Notes under the pieces: generated by a model
The model's database searches: none
What the model was told of the DNA's origin: nothing
The model's input: the letters and a program-made list of their open reading frames with translations, nothing else
Source: Owenia fusiformis
Taxonomy: Eukaryota > Annelida > Polychaeta > Sabellida > Oweniidae
NCBI GenBank assembly: GCA_903813345.2
Contig: CAIIXF020000006.1
Location: 14,572,348 to 14,636,347 of the forward strand
Direction: 5' to 3'
Length of the DNA stretch: 64,000 bases
Part shown: piece after piece, positions 48,901 through 60,900 of the stretch
Position numbering within the stretch: the stretch's first letter is position 1
Layout of the letters: each line of letters opens with the position of its first letter
Position numbers and translations under genes: made by a program

Positions 48901-51900
48901 TGTTCTGGTTATTCATGTAATGTCACTTGTATTTCTCATTTTGAAGCAATAGATGAAAATTAAAAATATTTTGAAATGTTCCTAAACTACATCATCAAAC
49001 ATTCTGCTCACATAGTCTAGTAAGATAACATTTAATGCCAGGCAACTGAATGAGTGGGGATTAAGAAACACCGATTGATAGCTATAAAAAGATGTTTGAA
49101 AAATATCCTTTCTTGATTGAGATTATTACTTGGTGTACCACCTGTTGTGATTCTATTTTTCAAATATGCATGAAAGTGTATTCAATTTTTTTTTGAAAAC
49201 TACCACCAAAATAAAGCAAAAATGATGAAATTTTCAGGAACTTTTAAAACCTTAACCTCATATATTGTTCACCATGCGGCTTGTTTTAATTCAGTAAATA
49301 AATACAAGCCTTCACACTGGTGATTAGTCGATTACTCTGGTTACCGAAATGGTTCGTTTCGGTAACAAAATGACGGAACGTTGAAGGTACGATTTTATGT
49401 TCTTGTGTGTTCTTGTGTGTTCTTGATACAATATCTTTTGCCTGATATATATACCTACACGTAAAGTGATAATTTGTCTCAATTGGTCTGTGTCAAGATG
49501 GGACAGGCACCTTGTCTAAATATCAAAAGAATAATACATCCCTTGTTATGTATAATTTGATCCCTGGGTAATTATCCCATCGAACGAAGTTCGGAGGGAT
49601 ATAGGGAACGCCTCCGTCCATCCGTCCGTCCGTCCGGGCAATAACTCAAATACCGTTGGCCCGATTTTGTTCATATTTTGTACACATATACCCTATGGGA
49701 GTAGAAGTTCTGCTCGAAAGCTGATTTTCAAAATGGCCGCTCATTTCAAAATGGCGGCCATTTTAGTGACGATTTTACAGTAATTTAGGTGCAATATGTA
49801 AAACTGTAATAGCAATATGTTTTAAATGTAAAAAAATTATAAAGGACATTAATAATGCTACAAATGTAGATATTAAAAAAGTACATGGCAGCCATCTTGA
49901 AAAATGGCGGCCTTTACTCGTCATTTTCCGATTTTTGCTGTAACTCAAAAAATAGTGGAGCGATTTTGTTCATATTTGGTGTGTGAATACTATAAGCATT
50001 GCACACTGTCTAAAGACACTTTTGGTAGAAGGCAGCCATTTTTCAAAATGGCCGCCATTTTAACATATTTTACTATAACTCGAAAAGACGTGGAGCGATT
50101 TTGTTCATATTTGGTATGTGAATACTATAAGCATGGCACACTGTCCTATGACACTTTTGGTAGAAGGCGGCCATTTTGAAAACAATTTTGAAAAATGGTC
50201 GCCATTTTAACGTATTTTACTATAACTCTAAAAGTAGTGGAGCGATTTTGTTCATATTTGGTATGTGAATACTATAAGCATGGCACACCGTCTATTTCTA
50301 ATGACGCTTTTGGTAGAAGGTGGCCATCTTGAAAAATGGCCGCCATTTAAACGTATTTTACTATAACTTGAAAAGCAGTGGAGCGATTTTGTTCATATTT
50401 GATATGTGAATACTTTAAGCATGGCACATTGTCTAATAAAACTTTGGGGAGTAGTCGGCCATTTGAAAAATGGCCACCATTTTTATGTGTGTTATTTTAC
50501 AAGTACGTGTGCGATTTTTCAAACATTTTAGAGGTGGCTACTTAAATACATTATTATTTCTTCTGATGACAACTTGGCTAGTGAGCAACCATTTTGAAAA
50601 TGGTGGCCTTTCTGGTGTGTTGTTTTATGATATTTGCGCTTCGTTTGTAAAAATGCCAGCCATTTCTGTTCGATGGGATTTGCTACGCTTTGGCGTTGCT
50701 GTTGTTCTGGTTGGTAACTTGTTTTCTGGCAACAAATTAGAAGTTTAATGATTATTTCTGTTATGGGATTCCAGGAAACCACTTAGATTTTAATTCAGAT
50801 ACTTCACAAGGAGGAATTGGCAGCCATTGTTCAAACTCGGTATTCTGTTGCCTAGCATGGAACAATTTAGTAAAAATATTTCTATAAGGTTCTCTTTGGA
50901 CCAAGTATTTCTTTGGAAGATAGGTACTAGGAATATTATTGTAATATTCAAGTTTCCTTGGCAATTCTAGTCTTCAAATATATCACTAATGTACTCATAT
51001 CACGTGATTTGTTGATCATTTATCTTTCAACCCTTTATTTGTAATAGTAATAGTGCTAAATGTCAATTACCAGTTATTGATGTAGATCAACAGTACCAAT
51101 GCATTCTAAGTGTTTGCTAGCATATTATAGGGTGCATTATATTTAAAGATGGCTTTATGAAATAGAACAAATATTGGAGGTTTCATAATTATCCCATCGA
51201 ACGAAGCTCGGAGGGATATAGGGAATGCCTCCGTCCGTCCGTCTGTACGTACGTATGTATGTCTGTCCATCCGACGGGCAATTACTCAAATACTGTTGGA
51301 CCGATTTTGTTCATATTTTGTACACATATACCCTATGGGGGAAGAAGTTCTGCTCGAAAGCTGATTTTCAAAATGGCCGCTAACTTAAAAATGGTGGCCA
51401 TTTTAGTGCCGATTTTACAGTTATTTAGGTACAATATGTAAAACTATAATATCAATATGTTTTAAATGTAAAAAAATTAAATAGGACATTAATAAAGCTA
51501 GAAATATAGGTATTAAAGAAGCACATGGCAGCCATCTTGAAAAATGGCGGCCTTTACTCGCTATTTTACGATTTTTGCTGTAACTTAAAAAGTAGTGGAG
51601 CGACTTTGTTCATATTTGTTATGTGAATACTATAAGCATGGCACACTGTCTAATGACACTTTTGGTAGAAGGCGGCCATTTTGAAAAAAGGCCACCATTT
51701 TAGCCTTTTTTACTATAGCTCGAAAAGTAGTGGAGCGATTTTGTTCATATTTGGTATGTGAATACTAAAAGCATGGCACTCTGTCTAATGACACTTTTGG
51801 TAGAATTTTTTTTCAAAATGGCCGCCATTTTTATGTATTTTACAATAAAAAAATTAAATAGGACATTAATAAAGCTAGAAATGTAGGTATTAAAGAAGCA

Positions 51901-54900
51901 CATGGCAGCCATCTTGAAAAATGGCGGCCTTTACTCGCTATTTTACGATTTTTGCTGTAACTCAAAAAGTAGTGGAGCGACTTTGTTCATATTTGTTATG
52001 TGAATACTATAAGCATGGCACACTGTCTAATGACACTTTTGGTAGAAGGCGGCCATTTTGAAAAAAGGCCACCATTTTAGCCTTTTTTACTATACTCAAA
52101 AAGTAGTGGAGCAATTTTGTTCATATTTGGTATGTGAACAATATAAGCATGGCACACTGTCTAATGACACTTTTGGAAGAAGGTGGCCATTTTGAAAAAT
52201 GGCCGCCATTTTTGCTATATACTTTTTAAAAATGCCAGCCATGGCTGTTCGATGGGATTTGCTACACTTTGGCGTTGCTGTTGTCTAGTTTTATAATTGT
52301 TTTATAATTGTAGAGGCCCAATGCGCCATCTGTCACATCCAGTATGATTGATTATGAAAATGAAACTTTACGCAAGAAGTTGCGAGTCCTCAGAGAAGAA
52401 AACTCTCATCTTGTATCGCAGAATGGCACATTACTTAAGGAACTGGAGAAAACTGGGATCCAACTGCAAGAATCCAGCATGCAGGTATTTACCCTTGGCA
52501 AGAACTTTACTTTGTCTCCACTCTCTATTATTGTGTTAATAGTAGGAGTCACATGTTGTTTTGAACTTGTTTTTCACTTTCCAAGTTGTATGTATCTTTT
52601 TTAATACATGTTTTAAATAAAGTCTCTTGCTCAACATGTCTTTTCAAACTTTTTTGTCTCGACATACATTTGGCCAAAATGTTTGCAAAAATAAGTATTC
52701 ATTCCGGTGGTGAAGAAATACATGTTTCAAGAGGATTAACAATCCAGGTAGAGATCTTGCACATATTATAAAAGTAAAACAATGAAGTTATAGGCAAAAC
52801 AATGAATCAAGATCTAAGAGGTGATTTATTAAAAAACTAAGTTCAAATCTCTTGTATTACAATGTTATGGTATCCTTCATTTAGATATTTGAAGGTGTTC
52901 TTAAGATTCTATCCGAAGTGAAGAGAAAATGTGTTTTATATTTTTTCACTAAAATTTGACTAACTTGTCTGTATCTATCCGAAGTTCACAATTTATTTAT
53001 TGATGTGTATAATGATAGTCTTCATTTATACAAAGATGTACATATGTGCTAAGTTAACCATATTAAAATGAAGATCAAGCACATTATATGACATCCTCAA
53101 AGTGTAAAATAGCAAAATACCAAAAGTTAAGTCTGCTTTTCAGGTTCGCCAGCTCAGCAATGAGGTTTCACTGACAAGAAGTATGAAGCCAGAATATGAG
53201 GAGAAAATAATAAGCCTTGAGGCAGAGACAGAAGCTCAGGAAAAAGCCTTGAGGTAAAGTTACTTTTTTCAATTTGAAATTCCTTTGATACTTCCTCTTG
53301 CCCTTAATCAAGACCCAAAGTTCAACAGAATTAAAAGATATGAATCAATGTGTGTTATTTTAAAATGAAAACTTTAGTCAAAGTTTGTAAAATGGAGCAC
53401 CTTTGCATGTGTAACATCTCCATACATATTACATGGAACACTTTAAGGTTCAGTTGAATCAGTTATCAATTAGATTTATGTAAAATGGATTTCAAAAGTG
53501 AAACACGATTTTAAGGTACCAGAGGCATTAATCCCCAATTAACTTACACATGACTTATTTAATATTCACAGGGATGCAGAAGAGAGGTGTGAACTATCAC
53601 AGAAAGAGTTATATGAGACGAAGAAATCCCTGCAATATATACACACTGACTCGCATACAACCAAACAGTGCCTACAGAAATTACAACTAGAATGTGCTGA
53701 TCTGAAGCGAACTGTGGATGAAGAGAGAAAAATCAGAAAAAGGTAACAAGTACTAATCATTCTATTGAATGGTTACAATTGAAATACAATGGACAATTTT
53801 AAGATTTGCCCATAGGATCCCAAAATCGTATACATGTATTTTTAATATGAAGTAAAATGTAGTATTTGTGACTTATTTAACACAGAGCATTGATGTCAGA
53901 CACTACTTTTTACAATAGATATATTTTTGTTTAATTTTCAGAGCAGAAAATCAGCGTGATGATGCACTTCAAAATGCTGAAGTTTTACAAGAAAATCTAG
54001 AAACTTATCAAAGAAGAAGCCGGGATAATATACAGAAGGTATCAGAATATTTTGAAAAATTAAAATCATCATTTGCTTATTTATTCGACGAAACCATATG
54101 TAGTGTGTACATATATTTTGGCAGCTATCCATAGTTCTAAAAGTACAATGTATATGAAAAGGAGCAACATTTGGACTGAATTGCAAATCTGTTGTTCTGC
54201 TCTCACTTATCTTTTTTTCAAATAAAAGTATAAGTTAACATATTTCATGAATGTACCCCATCATTTGCTTATTTATGAAATGAAATCATATACAATGAAA
54301 TCATATATAGTGTGTACATGTACATATATTTGGATCCCTGTTTTTTAAATAAGAGGTAAGATTAAAACAGATGTATATTGATGTAAGTCCACTCAGACTG
54401 AAATGTAGAAGTATTAGATTATGTTTTGGGGACTTTATTGTCATATTATCCCAGTCCCTATTCACAATTAGCAACATAGCACTGAGGACCAGCTGCGAGA
54501 CAGGCTAACTCAGGCCAACTCCAACCTAGATGATCTAAGAGAGAGACTTGCTACATCTACCAAAGAAAGAGAGGAGCTTAGAGTCAATCTAGCACAAGCT
54601 AATAGGGAGAGGGAAGACTTTAGAGTTAGCCTAGCAGAGTCCAATACTGAGAGAGAAGACCTCCTGGAGAATACCATGCAACTTAGATCTCATGTTACTG
54701 ACCTTGAAGAGGAACTGAGGTATGAGAAAAAGTTATTTTTCCTACTCTTACGAAGATGTGATATACATACCTGTATTAAATGAATATTAGGAAATGTGTC
54801 AATCTGATTCAGAGATATTTCAGAACAGTTAGCTCAGAATACAATGCAATTTAGCTCTGAGGTAAGTGATCTAATAACTATGATATCCATCTAAAATTAA

Positions 54901-57900
54901 AATGTTCTAAAGAATTCATTTAATATTGTAGAAGACATAGAGATTCCAGTGAAAGTGACAAAGAAGATAAAAGCAATCTAGAATCGCAACTCACAGATCT
55001 TCGTAATAAATTCAGCAAGCAATCAAAACATGTGGGTAAGAACACTTTCAAATAGTATACAGTCCAGTGCACAAACCCAAGAAATGTCTAAAACGGTTAT
55101 GTAAATTACCTAATAGAGCACTGTAGTAAATCTCATCACCTATTGTCGTGACCAAAAGTCATTCTTACAGTTTCCATCCAACTATTCTGGAGTTGAAATA
55201 ATAATGATTTCTTCCAGATCGGTTAGAAAATGATTTAAAACTTCTCGAAGACTTCCATGCTGAAAACACTGAACTTAGAGTCCAACTAGAACAGCAGGAT
55301 TCCATAAGATTGGAAAACACGGAGATAAGACAAGAAACAATAGATTTACGATCTCAGAATATTGAACTACGGACAAAAGTTGCAAATCAGCAGGAAAAAT
55401 TAGAGAAATGTCAGCGAGAAATAGACGACACACATATGCAATTACAACAACTTGAGACCCTTGCTTTGAGGGTACAAGATGTAAGTTTTACCATGGGCTT
55501 TCAAGATAAAAGAGAAAGCCCATGGTTTTACTTTAAATCACTTCTAGTTCATCAACTTTTTGTGTCTGATTAATATGAATGCTATAGAACTGTTAAATCT
55601 AAATTAAACTAGGAACCAAAAATGCAAGAGAATGCAGGATATAGCCTCAGGATATTGCAGTTAATAAGATTATAATGACCCTTACTAACTGGGCCTTAAA
55701 GTAGTTGTTCATTTTTATAGGTTTTATTTATCAACTTGTGTTATTCATTAGATGAAATATACACTAGCTGTTCCTATCATACAAAACAATGCGTTATATC
55801 TGACTTCCTTAATATTGTTGATATTTGAATGTTAAACAGGAGAGGAAGACAAACAACTCCAGTCCACTTCCAACCAAAGCAGCTGGAGACTCAAATATAG
55901 GGGACAATTATGATATCAACATTTCTCCATCTAAAGCTAAATCTACAATAGCAGACCTCAAGTGAGTTGTTCATTTTAATGTTTGTTGAAAATGAAATGC
56001 CAGTCGGGTATATGGTTCAGATTACACTGGACAAACTCACTGCCTTGGAATATGGCTTCTTATTTCCTTTTCACATGTGGACAATAGACCAACCAGGGGT
56101 TCACTAGAATTTCTCACAACAGGCTAAATAATTGAAAACAACAGGCAAAATTATTGGTAATCATAAAAACATAGAATAGTTGAAAAGTCCCTAAAAACAA
56201 CAGACGATTTTGTGAAAACAACCGATGAAAAGCGCCTGTTGCCTGCTCCTAATGAAACCCCTAGACCTTGAATAATATGTTTCATAGTTTTCTAGATCAA
56301 CATTTTTAAGTCAATTGTATAGGCAGATCTCAAAATTGATCATATGGAAAAGTTAAATTGGTTTGATGGCAAAATACATGAATTTCTTCTGTGTTAAAAA
56401 GTTTCAGGCTCACTTTTGTGAAATCCTTTCATACTCATACTTTTTATGGTGTTGGATGTTTGAAAATAAGCAGGAATGACAAAAAGGGAGATAAACCAAG
56501 ACAATTCTCATTTGATATTGTTTTTTTAACAAAATCACTTGGACATCAGTTAGCTTGACAACAATGACTATAATAAAGTCAAGAATCTTCAGTTTACAAT
56601 CTTTGGGGAACACCTATACACATGTTATTTATATTCTTTATTTCTAGGTTAAAACTGGCTATGAAAGAATCTGAAGTGCAGCAGCTTCAGGCAAGTCTAC
56701 AATCTCGGTCTACAAGCGGTGACAGGGCACAGTCCCAGATGGATGGACTTCGTAGTGAACTCATTTCAATAGTTGAGAAAAACAGGATAGGTATGTAGTA
56801 ACATAAATATATACTTATTATTGTGATCAATATTGTTGAAAAACTAAAGAATTGCTAGTATAGGAATTAATTTCAAAAATTTGAAAATAGTTTTAGAACT
56901 TTGTTTTAGAGCAAATAAAGCAGCAAACATAGCAACTGAGTGTCTCCAAATTTTCTTAACTTTTAGTATGACACAACAAATACATGTCTATAACTGCAAT
57001 TAACAAAAATTAAATACACAATATTGGGGGTTGAGGCAGAGCAACTTTTCTATATTTTATGCTATTAAGGCAAAATTATTTTAGGTGACAGAAAAATGCA
57101 AGAGCTAGAAAACATAATCCAAAGAATTGAGGCAGAGAGAACACGTCAAGCATCACAAATCCTGGAACTACGGGGTCATCTCCTTGACAAGGAAGCCCAA
57201 TGTGAATCATTGGAACAAAGACTCACTCAGAAAGGTGTTCAGTTGACAGAAATCCAGGCTGAGTTTGGTGAGAAAAGTACTGACATGACTAGCCTGGAGA
57301 GAGAGGTAAGTTATGAAATTTTGAATATTTGAAGTAGTTCACAAATTGCAAGTAAAAACAACATGTATTTTAATACTAGTTGTGAGTTTGTCCTTGAAAT
57401 TGCATTTTATTGTCCCAACACTTATGTTTTAACCTCTTGACAACCCAGAGTGTTGAGAATACTTGTCATTGACCCGAAGTCAATTCTACTGTGACTTGGA
57501 GTCATAACGTAATCTCTCACAGACCATTTCGCTAAAATTGTCTTGACTTTGGCAGTTTTAATTCAATCTTTATAAATTATGTTTTAAAATGTGTAGAAAG
57601 GATCAATGCTGACTACATTGACTTAATTGAGCTTGACATATTGTTTATATATCTTGGTTATGTTAAAAACTGGCGAAAAATGCTCTCATTTCAAAGAGCT
57701 TAGGAAGTCAAGAAGTATCCTGGAAATTCCAATAAACAAATTTGTCACTAAAAATATTATTACATTTTTGAAAGAAAATCTCAAACAATTCATTGTTTTA
57801 GTTACGAAAAAAGACAACACAGATTCTGACACTTGAACATCAACTTGATGAAAAAGTAGCTGAATTTACGCAACATGTCACTAAACTGTCCGAATTAGAG

Positions 57901-60900
57901 GAAGAGCTGTCTGAACGAACCAATGAGCTGAAGAAGCTTCAAGCTGAATCAAGCGAGAGGAATCATGAGTTAATTCAAGCAACTTCAATGATGTCAAAGA
58001 TGAAAGAGTTACACTCAGAACAATGTCAGGAGTATGAGTCCTCAATAGACACTGTGAGTTATAATAAATACATGGTTATACATATGGTTCTTGGTGATGC
58101 AGTGTTTTGCACATGGGGAATAGAGACTTAAGTTATAAATTCATTTCAATTTTGTGAAGGTATTCTTAATTAAGTTCATATGTATTACAGTTTGTTATCA
58201 AAGGGGTTAAGTTTATATGTGTTACAGCTTGGTATCCAAAGAGTTACATTCATATGTGTTACAGCTTGGTATCCTTTGAAAACTACTCGTCAACTAGATT
58301 CTCATTTTCACAGTAATGGTAAAATGTGTTACCTCTTCCTCCAAAGCTTACATTTTTGGCCCCTGATCTCTTCAAGATTATGGAAATAAACCTGGTTATA
58401 ATTAGACCAACTAGCTTTTTATATTAACAAACAAATTATAAGACATTTTAATAACCAAACATATCAAAATATTTATTTCAATTTATATCTAAACACTGTC
58501 TTTCTTTGTAAGTCACCAACTTTTTGTGGATGATGTTCTGTGGTTGGTGTTTGGCAGTTGATGTTAAGCAGTCAGTGTCTGACAAATGGCAGGTGCTGAC
58601 ATTTTGCATGTTAAATGTTGTTCTTTAAGCAATTACTATGTGTGTTGCAGCTTCAAAAGAATCTAGAAGAACAGACTGCCTCTAGGCTGGCCCTGGAAAG
58701 TCAACACAGACAAACTCAACAGGAACTTTTAGAGAAATCTTTACTATTTGAAAAATCAAAAGAGAAACTTGAATCCACTGAACAGGTGAGAATTTGTTGT
58801 TTTGTTGTTGCGAGGGTGAATAAGAATCTATGATGACAGGTTCAGAATACCAACACTAAAAACTATAATATGGGTTTTTTAGTTCTACTTTAAACACAAT
58901 GTTAAACTTCCATTGTGAAGAAAAAAATTCATCAATATAAAGATACATTAGTACTTATTTAATAAAAAAACAGAAAATATTGTGCCCCAGAAAATCTGTA
59001 CTTCATTAGGTGTCAATCTACATTTTATGCTATTAGCATTACAGAAAATGTTGATGTCAAGATGGATGTCAAGATGTGGAATACAGTTACATCAGAGTGG
59101 AGTAAAGATTTTGTATTACACAATGTAAAATCACAGTATGTATTTCATTCCCAAGGGCAAATCAGATTGCGAGAAACGTCGCTATCCTTGAATAAAATAT
59201 TCAACTCAAGTATATTATAAACTGAAGGCAAAAACACATTATTTATATCAGGAGCTTGAGGCAAAGACCAAGAACACATCAGAGGCCCTTGTATCATTAG
59301 AGGAGCAAGCAACTGTGGGGGCAAACAAGATCAGATCATTAGAGACTGCCCTCACAATGTGTAAAGATGAATTGAAAATCTACATTGACCAACTGGATGA
59401 CTCAAAGAGTAGATATGACCGGGAAATGGCCAGAAAAACTGAGGAGGTATTTTTTATAGAATCAGATATTTTCACTAGCACTCTTCCTAGTATAAGAACA
59501 ACCAGTTGTCATTAAAATTCATGAATAACATGCCATAATGTTAAAAATCTGTTTGTACCTTCTCACAAGGATGAATACCAAAATTGGTACAATTTGTTCA
59601 GAAAACACCTGGAGAGTTCAATGTATTGTACTGTATTGTGTGATATTGCTCTGAAATGAATTTAAAATACCATGATTATAAACCAAAGCCACCCAAATAG
59701 TAGAGCTGAGAAAACAAATTCAAACGTCAAATTCTTATCAATGTATTAACCAAAGATAAGTTATCCTCATATCTTTTAAATTTTGATTAAAGATATCCCA
59801 CTTAGACAAACTCCTTAAAGACAAGCACAGAGAGTGTATTGATAAAGATGGCCAGATCTTGGAACTTGACCGTGCCCTACAAGAAAGGCTACATATGCTT
59901 CAGCAAAGTAGCGGTAGAATAGCAGAACTAGAGGATAGCCAATCAGAGCTCGAGAACCAGGTAATTGAGCAGCAGTTAGACTTATTGATTCATATTAAAG
60001 GATATGATTTAGAATTTACAACAATCATGTTTTGTGTAGATGTTTAATTAATTACTGTACATGCTAGTGTTGCTTAAGTCTTTATTATGGTATTTATTGT
60101 AACATTTTCACCCCACAAGAGATTGATAACTTAGAGAGAAAATAATAAGCCTATGTCTATATTCTGTAATTACTCACCAGAGTTGTTTTTCAAGTTCCTT
60201 TATAATTACATAGGTATCCAAGCTACGACAAGATCTCCTAAAGGAGAAGTCAGCATCCAATGAGGAGATTAACAACTTAGAGAGAAAGTTACACCAAGCC
60301 TGTATGGATATAGAAGAGAAATCATCTCAACTAGGAACCCTGAGTGAAAGAATAAGGTACAGGAGCCCTGTTATGTCACCACCATAAGTGTGACATATTG
60401 TTATAAAGTCTCCAACTTTTTTGTGGTTGCGGTTGGTTGGTGTTTGGCATTATGATTAATTTTGTAAGATGAACATTGTGATTTTAGTATAATTTAAATT
60501 GTAATTAATGTACGAACATGACTATCATATTATAATTCATGTAAGAATCATGGTATGTCTAACTATGTAAGAAGATGCTTTTAAAAATTATCACATTCTA
60601 TTTTTTCATTCGTAAGAACACATTCCGATTTGTATGATATTGTACTCGTACTTGTTTCTTGTACGTCACATTGATTAAAAAAGTCACACTTACAATCATT
60701 TTTCCCACACCTCATACTGCAGCACCTCATGATGGCATGATTTGTAATTTCTGTGTTCCATTCTGTAACCATTTGCAGGTGGTGAGATTTTGTCCTGTTC
60801 ATGCTTTGTTTATAATTTAACAGAGATCTAGAAAGTGAGAAAAGGGAAATGGAAGATGAGAAATCTGAGATAGCATGTGAACTTGACCAGATGAGGAAAG

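Larger units (their letters stand above)
36957..52313 (+). other. CCDC18-like intron 2 (15.4 kb)
   Basis: This giant phase-0 intron hosts five same-orientation copies of the CCATCGAAC element, the A-B-B-A insertion, the nested DEG/ENaC gene and a foldback with nested MITE. The stretches 41619-42852, 48910-49570 and 50712-51187 show no feature I can support. Confidence 0.85.
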
